DNA from: Calothrix parasitica NIES-267
GTDB taxonomy: Bacteria; Cyanobacteriota; Cyanobacteriia; Cyanobacteriales; Nostocaceae
Length of the DNA stretch: 64,000 bases
NCBI RefSeq assembly: GCF_002368095.1
Contig: NZ_AP018227.1
Span: forward strand, 8,662,001 to 8,726,000
Direction: 5' to 3'
Part shown: positions 37,032 to 46,231 of the stretch, piece by piece
Layout of the letters: the number at the start of each line of letters is the position of its first letter
Numbering within the stretch: position 1 is the first letter of the stretch
Position numbers and translations under genes: made by a program
The notes under the pieces: model-generated
Told to the model about the DNA's origin: nothing
The model's database searches: none
Seen by the model: only the letters and a program-made list of their open reading frames with translations

Positions 37032-37668
37032 AACTATATTAAGATTGATGTTTGATAATTTAATAGCCTTAATATTTATTGGCAACAAAATAGATTTGGA
37101 TTTAGGATTACCACCAGAAATAAAACAAATCGATTTTGAAAAATATCCCGAAGTTAGAGGACGTGTAATTGCTTTCAATATGGCAGTTAAGTTTGATAGA
37201 AGTGTCGAATTAGCTCTATCTGCTGAGGATATTAATATACTTTATTCGGAGGCTCATCTTGAATACTCAAAAAGACCTGTAAAATATAAAGGTTTTACGG
37301 AATTAAAGTATTTTGATATTCAGAATAACGAAATTACCGTTTCTGAAATATCGCCATTTTTATACTTTACTTCTAATGACCCTCTTTTAAGCAAGCGAGC
37401 AGTTAAATTCAATCTAGAAAACGGTAAAATTATTGAATATCGTAAATTTATCAGCACATTTAATCAAGATATTGATAACTCTGAATATCAGCTTGTTGAC
37501 AAAACATTTTCATCGGGTATGATTCATTTTATTCTTGGTTCACAAACCAGCGATAGTCGAAAGTCATTCCAATCAATAAGAAGCAAAATAGGAAAAGAAG
37601 CAAATCCTATTATCAAAAAATTAAAATCGATTAAAGTAAGAGATAATAAATTAATCTTGGAATCATGA
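37015..37668 (+). CDS. Hypothetical protein
   Basis: The 217-residue protein is of unknown function and very AT-rich. No signal peptide and no recognised domain. A hydrophobic segment near residues 13-23 (FDNLIALIFIGN) is too short to be a sure membrane helix. The rest alternates charged and beta-prone stretches (GFTELKYFDIQNNEITVSEI). The start ATG lies in the second copy of the duplicated 27 bp; the first copy would encode only about ten codons before a stop. The base composition and isolation suggest recent acquisition. Confidence 0.6.
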   Translation: MQRLNLTILRLMFDNLIALIFIGNKIDLDLGLPPEIKQIDFEKYPEVRGRVIAFNMAVKFDRSVELALSAEDINILYSEAHLEYSKRPVKYKGFTELKYFDIQNNEITVSEISPFLYFTSNDPLLSKRAVKFNLENGKIIEYRKFISTFNQDIDNSEYQLVDKTFSSGMIHFILGSQTSDSRKSFQSIRSKIGKEANPIIKKLKSIKVRDNKLILES

Positions 37669-37693
37669 AAAAAACGGAACTGATATTATTTTA

Positions 37694-37835
37694 GGCGTTG
37701 CTGATTAAAAGTATGAATAGCCCCCTAACCCCCAATTCTGGGGGAAAAAGATAGTTCAAAGTCCCCCATTTTTGGGGGATTTAGGGGGCAGACTCTTTTG
37801 AGAAAAATAAATTCATATTTCAATTCAGCAACGCC
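37694..37835. mobile_element. MITE, GGCGTTGCTGA ends, 8-bp target duplication
   Basis: The 142-bp element has 25-bp imperfect inverted ends starting GGCGTTGCTGA and ending TCAGCAACGCC. The interior holds CCCCCTAACCCCC and CCCCCATTTTTGGGGG palindromes. TTATTTTA flanks it on both sides as a perfect 8-bp target-site duplication. It carries no ORF, so it would have been mobilised by a transposase elsewhere. Confidence 0.85.
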
Positions 37836-37935
37836 TTATTTTATTTACTTATAAATTATTATGATTGCTTCAATTACTTCACATTATAGAGGTGCGTTGC
37901 GCTTACACCTTCCTTATTGGTTAATGTCGCAGGAA

Positions 37936-38316
37936 TTAGCATGAACTTTTTTCTGTTTCCGAAGACTCAACCGAGAAATAGCTTTGTAAATAATTTAAAG
38001 TCAACCGCTTTGCTTCTTTTACCAATCTTTGACGAAAATCAGCAGGTTGTCCTAAAGATATCCACATCAAATTACCCATTGCTTTGACCATAACGAAGGC
38101 GATCGCCTCATAATCTTCTGCATTCAATGATGGGTTGTGCTTCGGTAAAAGTGTTGCCATTGTCTGAATCAGTCTAGTATCATCAGCATTATTTACCTCT
38201 GGCATCCTCGCTTGCACTTCCATAAAAACAGCATAATAGCCTGGATGGTCGGAAAAAAATTGCTCTACTTCATCGGTAACTCTATCAACATAATTAGCTA
38301 AAGAAATCTGGGCCAT
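37936..38316 (-). pseudogene. TetR-type regulator lacking its DNA-binding domain
   Basis: The 126-residue ORF looks like the ligand-binding half of a TetR/AcrR regulator (FFSDHPGYYAVFMEVQARMPE ... NLMWISLGQ ... LVKEAKRLTLNYLQSYF). The N-terminal ~60-residue helix-turn-helix that all such regulators need is missing. Its ATG lies just 20 bp from the start of a truncated P450 gene on the other strand, leaving no room for the HTH. A deletion or rearrangement probably removed it. It may still be expressed, but DNA binding is not expected. Confidence 0.6.
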
Positions 38317-38336
38317 TTCCGGTTGAGGAACATATC

Positions 38337-38906
38337 ATGACAAGCAACCAGGGTCAAAGCATACTAAGTTTATCTGGGCCAGATGCAGCTACAGCTATAA
38401 AAGAATATGGTCAAGATCCCTTAGCATTTATGACAGGCTGCGCTCGCGAATATGGAGAGATTGTCCCTATACAGATAGAAGACGATGTTTTTTGTCTGAT
38501 TACCAATCCCGAACACATAACTCAAGTTCTCAAAGATAGACAGTTGTTCGTAAAAGGGCAAGATGTAGAATTGCTGAAAACTATACTAGGTAATAGTTTG
38601 TTGACCAGCGAAGGAAGCTTTTGGCAGCGTCAGCGACGACTTGCTCAGTCTATTTTTCACCAAAGACGGATTAACGGTTACCGCGAAATTATGGTGGAAT
38701 ACACTCAGCAGATGTTGGAAAATTGGAAAGCTGGCGACTCTATAGACGTGCAGCAAGAAATGATGCATCTCACCCTGAATATTGTGATGAAAACTATTTT
38801 CAACCAGGATATCGCAGGTGGAGATGCAGGAAATGTTGCTCAAGCTGTAGAAGAAGCTATGAATTGGTTTGTTCAAAAATCTAAAGCCGATTCGAGTAAG
38901 AGATAA
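38337..38906 (+). pseudogene. Truncated cytochrome P450, N-terminal part only
   Basis: The 189-residue ORF has a GAGG site before the ATG. It matches the N-terminal third of a bacterial P450: LAFMTGCAREYGEIVPI, FLITNPEHITQVL-like sequence, FVKGQD, GNSLLTSEGSFWQRQRRLAQSIFH and LNIVMKTIFNQDI. It ends at FVQKSKADSSKR, before the I helix, ExxR and heme-Cys loop. Without those it cannot bind heme in the P450 manner. No continuation was found in the following 95 bp, so the rest has been deleted or moved. Confidence 0.85.
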
Positions 38907-39001
38907 TAAGCAAACGATAAAAGAAAAGTAAAACCCAATATCAAACTTTAAATAGATACTGGGTTAATATGTGGTGTATTTTTCTCAAAAAAACCTAGAA
39001 A

Positions 39002-39316
39002 CTAGCCAGCAGGAACGGTATTTTCATCAATGCAGTAAGGTACAAGCTCATGACCTACTACAAATAGCCCACTATAGATTGGCATTTTAAACATCACTAA
39101 ATAGGTGCCTTCCGGACAATCTTTAGCTTTTAATACCGTACCCATACTAGGGTTTAATGATGGTGTAATTTCTCGTACATCTTGGTTTTTCTCAACCTTA
39201 TTTGGTGTTAGCGATTCTGTTGCCGACTCAGCCATTCCTGGTGCAGCATAGAAACTAATTGCAGCAATTGCTGAAGCTATAAATAAGGAAGATTTAGGTA
39301 AAACTGAATTAATCAT
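39002..39316 (-). CDS. Small secreted protein of unknown function
   Basis: The 104-residue protein has a signal peptide (about 1-29, ending GMAES). The mature part has two cysteines (AKDCPEGTYL and PYCIDENT) and a hydrophobic beta-prone segment between them (LVMFKMPIYSGLFVVG), consistent with a small disulfide-linked domain. It is minus-strand, next to the truncated P450, with no clear operon partner. No family is recognised. Confidence 0.68.
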   Translation of the reverse strand: MINSVLPKSSLFIASAIAAISFYAAPGMAESATESLTPNKVEKNQDVREITPSLNPSMGTVLKAKDCPEGTYLVMFKMPIYSGLFVVGHELVPYCIDENTVPAG

Positions 39317-39614
39317 CTTGTTAATCCCCTAGCTTGATATTAGTTATTGTGTGATAGCTAAAATAAAGTATCCAGGGGATAAAATCAGGTACTAAAAATC
39401 TATCTAAATAAATTAATAGGACAAAATCAGGTGCTAGTAGTTTTAATTTATTGATGCTTGTTGGTCGCTCCCCTAAAAAAGGAGAGCTAGCTTTACCCAA
39501 GTCTTAAAAACTATTAATTGTTTACTACTAAGAAAAATCTAGTACATCACGGCTTAAATAAGACAACCATTAAAAATGGCTGAAAAGCTTAGAAAATAAA
39601 ACTTTTTGTCTTGG

Positions 39615-39651
39615 AAATTTGCTCTTGGGGGAAACCCCCAAGAGCAAATTT
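39615..39651. terminator. 17-bp perfect palindrome downstream of 39702 gene
   Basis: The arms of 17 bp (AAATTTGCTCTTGGGGG and its complement) surround an AAA loop. It lies 50 bp beyond the stop of the minus-strand gene at 39702. The stem is very stable, but no U-tract follows, so it is either a terminator or a dispersed palindrome. The remainder of the 39317-39701 gap shows no gene. Confidence 0.5.
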
Positions 39652-39701
39652 CCGCTACTTCTTACTTTTTACTTCTTACTTCCGCGAAGCGGTACTAGGT
39701 A

Positions 39702-40157
39702 CTAGGTACTTTGTTTTGGTTGCTGATAATAATCCAAAACTTTTTTCACATAATCAGCAGTAAAACCACTATCGCAGCCTTTATATTTACCAGTCATCCA
39801 CCAACAAGCGGTACCACGAACGGCTGCTGTTTCATTATTATTTGTAGCTTCCAGTTGTCCTTTTAACTCTCGTTCCACTATACAACTAACTACTTGACGA
39901 GCTAACTGGTTGTTTTTTTCAAATTCTGCTGGTGAAACTTCTTCTTCTAAACAAGTTTTTGACCAACTTTTCAAAGTTTCTGGTTTAACTTGCCAATCGC
40001 TATAATATCCATCATTTGCAGAACCTGTATTCGGTGCAGCTAATCTTAATGCTTCTACCATTCCTGCAACTTGAGTATTGAGCGATTGCTGCTGTGCTTG
40101 TGCTGTGAAAGGAAACAGTCCTAAAGTAACAATTACACCACTGAGTAGAAATTTCAT
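39702..40157 (-). CDS. Small secreted protein of unknown function
   Basis: The 151-residue protein starts at the ATG at 40157, which gives a clean signal peptide (MKFLLSGVIV ... TAQAQQ); the frame extends 19 codons further upstream without such a signal. The mature part has four cysteines (KTCLEEEV, VSCIVE, GTACWW, KGCDSG) and short helices. It is not a recognised family. A degenerate copy of its C-terminal coding region lies at 41376-41467, on the far side of the interrupted coiled-coil gene. Confidence 0.7.
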   Translation of the reverse strand: MKFLLSGVIVTLGLFPFTAQAQQQSLNTQVAGMVEALRLAAPNTGSANDGYYSDWQVKPETLKSWSKTCLEEEVSPAEFEKNNQLARQVVSCIVERELKGQLEATNNNETAAVRGTACWWMTGKYKGCDSGFTADYVKKVLDYYQQPKQST

Positions 40158-40311
40158 TGTATTCCTGATAAACAAACACTCGTAAGGATATAGCATGATT
40201 CCAGAGAATCTCATCTACCGAAAATAGTAGATGGTAGATGCAATCAAAAATGCAAAATTATTTCTGACCTTAATTATCTGCTTTTCATCCCAGGTTTTTA
40301 AGGAGTTGATT

Positions 40312-41368
40312 ATGTCGTTCTTCAAACGAACTTTTAAGAAAGCAAAAAAAGGCGTTAAAAAAGCAGTCGATAAAGTAGAAAAAGTTGTAGATGAAAGAAC
40401 TGATGAAGTTAAGAAGGCTGTAGATAAAAGTGCTAATAAAATAGAAAAAGTTGCAGATAAAGAAGTTGATAAACTAGAAGAAGGAGCTAACTTAGCGGGA
40501 GCATCCCAATTTTGCAAATTTACCAAGATATTGATTGTCATTGCGAATGGAGCGAAGCGGAATGAAGCAATCGCAAAGTCTAGTTATTGCGATTACTATC
40601 TCCCTCCGGGAGACGCTTCGCTAACGCTTCATTTCATTACGCTCGTAATGACAAACTATATTTTTCCACATTTGGGATGCTCCCAACTTAGCTAAAGAAG
40701 GATTGGAAGAAGCGGGTGATTTTTTAGTTAATAGCTCGGACAGGGAATATTGGAACAAACAAATTTCACATCTTAAGAATCGCTTGAATAATTTACAAGA
40801 GGAACTAAACAATAAAATTAATACTTACTATGAGGTCAGAATAGATTATCAAAGTAAAATTCATCAATATATCGCAATAAAGCAAGATACTATCGCTTTG
40901 GGGTTAGTATCTTCAGAGAAATTAGATTTAGATAAAGTTACAGATAATGCAGAAATTATAGTAGATACTACAAGGAATTTTGATGAAAGCAACAGCGAAG
41001 TTGAAGAAATTGGCAGATATGCGCTCGGCTATGTATCTATGGGAATATCTGATATAGTATTTGCCTCTCAAGAAGCTAAGAAAGAAGTTAAACACCTAAA
41101 TAAGCAAATTTCCCGATTAGAAGAAAGTCTGGAAAAGATTGATAATAATATTGCTAATCATCAAAAAGCGATTGTTTTAATTAATCAATCTGTAACAGAA
41201 ATTTTGCAGTTGTATGGAAACGATACCACTATAGATAACTTTGTATCACAGCAATGCAAATTTATCTATAAAAAAGCCAAAGAACTAAAAGTGCAGGAAA
41301 CTATTATTCGGATGCAGGAAAAAGGTGTAGACAAACAAGAAATAGTTGAAGCAACTGAAAAAATCTAA
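40312..41368 (+). pseudogene. Coiled-coil protein gene split by a MITE
   Basis: An AAGGAG site precedes the ATG at 40312. The first 62 codons (MSFFKRTFKKAKKGVKKAVD, then many Lys/Glu/Asp heptads) run into the MITE and stop at 40695. The remaining part starts as EGLEEAGDFLVNSSDREYWN and continues to 41368 with two long coiled-coil regions. Removing the element and one target copy (40497-40692) restores a single 286-residue frame reading ANLAKEGLEEAGD at the join. The intact product would be a soluble, highly charged coiled-coil protein. The downstream part could still be made from an internal TTG or ATG. Confidence 0.85.
40497..40684. mobile_element. MITE, GGGAGCATCCC ends, 8-bp target duplication, inside a gene
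   Basis: The 188-bp element has perfect 11-bp ends (GGGAGCATCCC / GGGATGCTCCC) and the direct repeat AACTTAGC at both borders (40489-40496 and 40685-40692). The core GTCATTGCGAATGGAGCGAAG ... CGTAATGACA is shared with the other MITEs of the window. A 143-bp relative is at 49018-49160. No transposase gene inside. Confidence 0.92.
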
Positions 41369-41375
41369 TATATGT

Positions 41376-41467
41376 ACCAGTCATCCACCAACAAAAAGTA
41401 CCACGGATGGCTTGGCTTCTGTTTCATTATTATTTGTAGCTTCTAATTGTCCTTCCAACTCTGGTTG
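41376..41467 (-). pseudogene. Degenerate fragment of the 39702 gene
   Basis: About 90 bp are clearly similar to 39789-39880, including ACCAGTCATCCACCAACA and TTTCATTATTATTTGTAGCT, and in the same orientation. Indels break the frame. It starts 8 bp after the stop codon of the interrupted coiled-coil gene, indicating a local duplication followed by decay. Confidence 0.8.
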
Positions 41468-41558
41468 AGTCTCTCTTTCTCTTATGTCCTGTCGGACACG
41501 CTACGCTAAGGAAAAGTACCACCTAACCTGAAAATTATGAAAAATTACAATATTCTTG

Positions 41559-42032
41559 TTACTTTACAGCATCTAAATTTACGACTTCAGTACCAAGGTT
41601 TTTCAAATCAATATCAGCTAATGGTGTTTTACTACGTCTAATAGTAAAAACGGCTCCTTCTGATTTATCACCATTTTTGAATTGAACTACATATGTCATT
41701 TTCTTCTTTTTAAAAGCTAATGGTAATAAACCCAAAGGACCAAATGCAAGAGTAGTCCAAATTGCTGTTTTACCAAGACGTTTTGCTGATTTACTTCGTT
41801 CAACTTTTTCAATAGCGTTTGCTGAAATTACTTGATTGGCTCCTTGGTTGCTAGCCTTCCTCATTGTTATATTAATTTTGCCATTATCAATAGTTACATG
41901 ACATTTATCCATGTCACCTTCGAGCTTGTTAAAGCACTTTCCTTTATAGCTTCCAGCCAAAGCAACATTAGGTATTATCGAAGCAAGAGTTGTCAACGTT
42001 ACTAAACTCAAAGCGGTAATTGATTTATTCAT
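41559..42032 (-). CDS. Secreted or membrane-associated protein of unknown function
   Basis: The 157-residue protein starts at the ATG at 42032, giving a signal peptide MNKSITALSLVTLTTLASII ending ALAG. Two cysteines follow (KCFNKLEGDMDKCH). A mid-protein glycine-rich hydrophobic stretch (WTTLAFGPLGLLPLAF) could be a membrane segment and is followed by KKKKMTYVVQF, a beta-rich tail. This looks like a small conserved cyanobacterial envelope protein, function unknown. An upstream in-frame start would add 22 residues and spoil the signal. Confidence 0.7.
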   Translation of the reverse strand: MNKSITALSLVTLTTLASIIPNVALAGSYKGKCFNKLEGDMDKCHVTIDNGKINITMRKASNQGANQVISANAIEKVERSKSAKRLGKTAIWTTLAFGPLGLLPLAFKKKKMTYVVQFKNGDKSEGAVFTIRRSKTPLADIDLKNLGTEVVNLDAVK

Positions 42033-42190
42033 TTTATGTAGTAAATATACTGTGAAAACAATATGCTTATAATCAGTTAGATTACTTACTTTGGTCAAGT
42101 CATTAAAGTGTCAAATACATTGATGTTTTCTGCAATTTTAATTGTGCTTTCAAGTGTTAAAATCCTTCAAATGTTATTAAACAAAATCAA

Positions 42191-42222
42191 AACCCCTCTC
42201 AAAAAAAATCAAGAGAGGGGTT
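42191..42222 (-). terminator. Terminator of the FHA-domain gene
   Basis: AACCCCTCTC and GAGAGGGGTT form a perfect 10-bp stem. On the minus strand it is followed by TTGATTTTG, U-rich in RNA. It lies about 125 bp past the stop of the gene at 42348. The rest of the 42033-42347 gap has no gene. Confidence 0.65.
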
Positions 42223-42347
42223 AAAATTCACTTCTTACTTTTTACCCGTAATATCACTTTTAATTTTTGAGCGTTTCTCTAATTCCACATTTACGGAGCG
42301 AGAAAAATTCAAAATACAGGCACGTGAAATTACATATCATTCTAAAT

Positions 42348-43283
42348 CTAAGAAATTTGGAATAAGAAACTGACCAAATCTCCTTTACCCATACTTACTC
42401 TGTCTCCCGGTCGCAAGCGGTGACGATTTCCCGGCAATAATGACATTCCATTCACATAGGTACCGTTGGAACTTCCTACATCTTCTATATAGTAAGCGTC
42501 ACCTTCTACTCGAATATCGGCATGAATTCGCGATACCACTTCTGAGTTTTCAAATCCAGAAATATCAATATCGGGAGGAACGCGGTCGTTCGCTTTACCG
42601 ATGTGAATTACGGAAAGGTTTTGCGGTAGCTCGACTTGTGTATCGCTTTTAACGTGAACTAGACGAGCGGTTACCTGCTGTAATTGTGTTCTAGAAGGAC
42701 TCGCGGCTACAGGTGCAGGTGCAGGCTCCGGTGCGGGTGCTGGTTCTGGCTCCGGTGCGGGTGCAGGTGCGGGTTCTGGTGCAGATGCGGTTTCCGGTTC
42801 TTTTGTTAAATCTGGTAATGCTTCAAAGAAAGATTCTTCCTCTTCTTCCGATTCAGATGCAGGTTCAACAACATTAACAGGAGGAGGTGTAACTACTGGA
42901 GGTGGAGTTGCTATTTCTTGTTCTCCACTTATAGGTTGGGAGGGAATTGTCGGCGGAGGACTACCTTCAGAAGGAGTTCCTAGCCCTTGGGGCATTGCTA
43001 CTGCTGTCGGTGGTAAAGCAGAAGCTTCACCGGGATTGAGATTAGCAGTTACTGGGTCACCTACAGGAGGTACCTCTACTGGAGCGTCGGGCGCAACGGT
43101 TGGCTCGACTCCGGAAGGAGCGGAGCTTAAATTATAACCACACTGTCCGCAAAAAGACGCATCTGCTTGCACGGTTGCCCCACAGCCCGGACAGCCAGTA
43201 GTTGCCGGTAGGGGGGTATAGCAAGCTTCGCATTGGACAGCGCCATCTGGATTGGGATGATTGCAGTTCGGGCAAACAATCAT
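42348..43283 (-). CDS. Zinc-ribbon and FHA-domain protein
   Basis: The 311-residue protein starts at the ATG at 43283 so that the zinc ribbon is N-terminal. Two ribbons are visible: CPNCNHPNPDGAVQCEAC and CPGCGATVQADASFCGQCG. A long Pro/Ala/Glu linker with PEPAPAPAPEPEPAPAP follows. The FHA domain occupies the last ~100 residues (IHIGKAND ... DISGFENSEVVSRIHADI ... DVGSSNGTYVNG ... GDRVSMG), keeping the phosphothreonine-binding Ser, Arg, His and Asn positions. It probably reads Ser/Thr kinase signals; its partner is unknown. An in-frame upstream ATG would add 19 residues. Confidence 0.88.
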   Translation of the reverse strand: MIVCPNCNHPNPDGAVQCEACYTPLPATTGCPGCGATVQADASFCGQCGYNLSSAPSGVEPTVAPDAPVEVPPVGDPVTANLNPGEASALPPTAVAMPQGLGTPSEGSPPPTIPSQPISGEQEIATPPPVVTPPPVNVVEPASESEEEEESFFEALPDLTKEPETASAPEPAPAPAPEPEPAPAPEPAPAPVAASPSRTQLQQVTARLVHVKSDTQVELPQNLSVIHIGKANDRVPPDIDISGFENSEVVSRIHADIRVEGDAYYIEDVGSSNGTYVNGMSLLPGNRHRLRPGDRVSMGKGDLVSFLFQIS

Positions 43284-43757
43284 GGAATTAAACCTTTTTT
43301 CAAGTTCATCGTAAAATAGTGCTGGCAAGCAGACGAGCATCTGTCAATTGATTTTGGATTTTGGATTTTGCGAAAACTTGACGGGGAGATGTTCTTCCCG
43401 TCAAAGTTTTTAAGACGGATTTTGGATTATTCCCATGAATTCCAGTAACGGGGCTTAAGGATTTTGGATTAACATCTGTCTTGCTATCTCACAAGGACAC
43501 GTTTAGATTTATGACCTACTTAAAATTGTGGACTCGAAACCATTGGTAATTTAATCCAAAATTTACAATCTAAAATCTGGAGGAGGAAAGTTTTGGGGTT
43601 CGTGAATCTACACCCCAACACCATTTGCACTCTGCGAGAAAGCCTCCGGCTTACATGGGGGAAACCCCAAGAGCGCAATGACTCAACTTTCCGCAAAATC
43701 TAAAATCCAAAATTTTTGGGTCGCTTTTGATTTTAACAATTACTTACAATTTCGCGA
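43284..43757. other. Repeat-bearing gap between FHA gene and pgl
   Basis: The gap contains GGATTTT heptamers near 43354 and 43425, related AATCCAAAA sequence near 43550-43700, and a GGGGGAAACCCC hairpin near 43656. No gene is visible. Confidence 0.5.
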
Positions 43758-44480
43758 CTAAACTTTGATTTCCGCACCAGCAGCTTCATCTAAAAGCCAC
43801 AAAAGTTCTTTTTGGGGTTGAATCAAGCGAGAAGGATAAGTAGTTTCAGATGCTTCTGCTGCAAAAACTTGAGCTAAAGCTGGTCTTTTGTTTTCACCAG
43901 CAACCAAAAATATCACGCATTCAGCCGCGTTGATAAATGGATAAGTGAAAGTTAGACGCACAGAACTATCTTTGTTGCCTACTGTAACTAGCTTATCCGT
44001 AACTTTCAATGCTTCTGTGTGAGGAAATAAAGATGCAGTATGAGCATCATCACCCATTCCCAGTAAAATTACATCTACTGCGGGAAATTCTCCCGGCTTT
44101 GAATTAAACAATTTCTGTAAATCTTGTTCGTGCTGAGCCGCAGCTTCAGCAGGTTCGGCAGCATCGGTAGCCATTGCGTGGATGTTTTCTGCTGGAATAT
44201 CAACTTTATCCAACCAAGCGCTACGAGCCATTAATTCGTTGCTGTCAGGATGGTCTGCTGGGACATACCGTTCGTCACCCCAAAGTACGTGAATTTTATC
44301 CCAAGGCAGTTGTTGTTTACCCAGCGCTTCATACAAAGGTTTAGGAGTGCTACCACCAGACAACGCAATAGTGAAACGTCCGCGTTCTTGAATAGCTGTT
44401 TGGGCTTTTGACAAAATTAGAGCCAGCGCTCGCTCTACCAACGCTTTCTTATCCGGTAACACTTCAACTTTTTTGTTCAT
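43758..44480 (-). CDS. pgl: 6-phosphogluconolactonase
   Basis: The 240-residue protein starts at the ATG at 44480, which matches the family's usual length; the frame extends 43 codons further upstream into repeat-flanked DNA. The Pgl/DevB signature is complete: TIALSGGSTPKPLYEAL (phosphate site), VLWGDERYVPADHPDSN (the WGDER motif) and ILLGMGDDAHTASLFPHT. It hydrolyses 6-phosphogluconolactone in the oxidative pentose phosphate pathway, an important NADPH source at night and in heterocysts. It stands alone on the minus strand. Confidence 0.94.
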   Translation of the reverse strand: MNKKVEVLPDKKALVERALALILSKAQTAIQERGRFTIALSGGSTPKPLYEALGKQQLPWDKIHVLWGDERYVPADHPDSNELMARSAWLDKVDIPAENIHAMATDAAEPAEAAAQHEQDLQKLFNSKPGEFPAVDVILLGMGDDAHTASLFPHTEALKVTDKLVTVGNKDSSVRLTFTYPFINAAECVIFLVAGENKRPALAQVFAAEASETTYPSRLIQPQKELLWLLDEAAGAEIKV

Positions 44481-44780
44481 AATCACTTCTCTCACAACCT
44501 TGGTCACTTCTGGGATAACGATACCGTTGATATCATAATTTTGCTTCTTACTTGTGAAACTTTTAAGAATGGGAAGAAAGTTAATTGGGGATTGGGGATT
44601 GGGGGACAAGGGGATTAGGAGACAAGGAGAATTAATATGCGTCTGCTCTCTTGATATCTATATCTATAGCGAGCAAGATGTTTGTCCTTACGGACACGCT
44701 GCGCTAACGCACTACAGCATGAGTAATCCCTAATTACCAATTACCCTATTACCTATTACCAATTCCCAATCCCCAATCCC

Positions 44781-45518
44781 CTATTTAAATAATTCATCCC
44801 ATTGGGGAATAGCTTCTCGCTGTGCTGCTAATAATTTCTCGATTCCTTTCTCAGCACAGTCTAATAAACTATTTAATTGGGTACGGCTAAAACTACCTTC
44901 TTCTGCTGTTCCTTGAACTTCAATTATTTCTCGGTTTTGATTCATTACAACGTTGAAATCTACTTCCGCTGCAACGTCTTCGGGATAGTTTAAATCTAAA
45001 AATGCTTCTTTCTCTAATAAACCTACTGAAACTGCGGCGATTTGTCCTATCAATGGGGAGCGTTTTAGGACACCTTCATTCATCAATTTGGAAATGGCGA
45101 TCGCCAGTGCGACGAATCCACCAGTTATTGATGTGGTACGGGTTCCAGCGTCGGCTTGCAAAACGTCTGCATCCACAGTCAAAGTCCGCTCTCCCAAGGC
45201 TTCAAAATCTATAGCAGCTCTTAAACTGCGCCCTATTAAACGCTGAATTTCTTGGGTTCTTCCGGACAGTTTAATGGTTTCTCTATGATGTCGCTGTTGA
45301 GTGGCTCCGGGTAACATTCGATACTCGGCTGTTAGCCAACCTTTACCGCTATCCGCCAAAAATCTTGGAACCCCTTCGTTAACGCTAACAGTACAAAGCA
45401 CCTGAGTTTCACCGCACTTTGCCAAAACCGAACCAGCAGCATAGCGCGTAAAATCTTTTATAAAAATAACTGGACGAAGTTCATCAGCCTTTCTACCATC
45501 GGGACGCTGCCAGACCAT
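44781..45518 (-). CDS. rph: Ribonuclease PH
   Basis: The 245-residue protein starts at the ATG at 45518, reading [10 protein letters not shown] as in cyanobacterial RNase PH; an upstream ATG at 45557 would add 13 residues. It has the PH core: [20 protein letters not shown], the [14 protein letters not shown] signature, RQRHHRE-like arginines, [10 protein letters not shown] and [19 protein letters not shown]. It trims tRNA 3' ends phosphorolytically. Unlike pgl it has no visible operon partner. Confidence 0.95.
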   Translation of the reverse strand: MVWQRPDGRKADELRPVIFIKDFTRYAAGSVLAKCGETQVLCTVSVNEGVPRFLADSGKGWLTAEYRMLPGATQQRHHRETIKLSGRTQEIQRLIGRSLRAAIDFEALGERTLTVDADVLQADAGTRTTSITGGFVALAIAISKLMNEGVLKRSPLIGQIAAVSVGLLEKEAFLDLNYPEDVAAEVDFNVVMNQNREIIEVQGTAEEGSFSRTQLNSLLDCAEKGIEKLLAAQREAIPQWDELFK

Positions 45519-45723
45519 TACGATTGCCTCAATCATCCCATATATGTTATCAGCCAATAGCTAAGAGTTGATTTACAGTGCTTCAAAATACAGATTTATT
45601 CAACACAAGCATTACCCAAAATTATTTTTCTTCTTTGAGAATATTTTCCGTATAAGCTCTGTTTTATACTATTTTTCAACAAAGCTATACTTGTATTTTT
45701 TAGTATTAATTACTACCTAATAT

Positions 45724-46122
45724 ATGAAAAAGCTTTTAATTTATCTTGCAATCGGTGGCTTGACACTGAGTACAAATTTCTGGGCAGGAGCAGCCCAAGC
45801 CGCATGGTTTACCGAATATCGCTGTGACTATTACAACATTACTCTTCGAGAAATAGGGCGGGGTAAATATCGCTACGAAGCAAGCAGTCCATTGGGAAGT
45901 ATATTGCTATCTAATGGTAAGCGTACTGCGGGAAATAAATCTTGGATTTATTCTTTTAATAATGGTGATACGGTTTACAAAATTGAAGACATTTGGGGTA
46001 CTAGTAAAAAAGAACCGATATCAGCATATTTGAGAGTAACTCACAAGCAATTTATTAACGGTGAGTCTAGGAATAGAACCATTGTAGATAATACTTGTTT
46101 CAAGAAAGATTTCGGGGTTTAA
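45724..46122 (+). CDS. Small secreted protein of unknown function
   Basis: The 132-residue protein has a signal peptide (about 1-26, ending AAQAA). The mature N-terminus has WFTEYRCDYYNITLREIGRG and the C-terminus ends with DNTCFKKDFGV. Two cysteines may form a disulfide around a beta-rich body (KYRYEASSPLGSILLSNGKR). The pattern resembles small exported cyanobacterial proteins with no assigned function. A hairpin repeat lies 24 bp after the stop. Confidence 0.72.
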   Translation: MKKLLIYLAIGGLTLSTNFWAGAAQAAWFTEYRCDYYNITLREIGRGKYRYEASSPLGSILLSNGKRTAGNKSWIYSFNNGDTVYKIEDIWGTSKKEPISAYLRVTHKQFINGESRNRTIVDNTCFKKDFGV

Positions 46123-46145
46123 ATAGTATTTAATTACATAAATCC

Positions 46146-46192
46146 CGACGCAATGTAGAGACGTAGCAGTGCTACGTCTCTACATTGCGTCG
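46146..46192. repeat. 47-bp perfect palindrome, GACGTAGCA core
   Basis: Both 23-bp arms (GTAGAGACGTAGCA and its complement with CGACGCAAT outer ends) pair around one base. Palindromes of this GTAGAGACG type are common dispersed repeats in Nostocales. It lies between convergent gene ends at 46122 and 46232, so it may also end transcription on both strands. Confidence 0.8.
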
Positions 46193-46231
46193 GAAAAAAT
46201 AAAACCGTCAAATTAATAAAAATGACTACTA

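Noticed and set aside
46146-46192. Palindrome as a canonical terminator
   Set aside because: Fits a common dispersed palindrome family and has no U-tract on either side; kept as a repeat.
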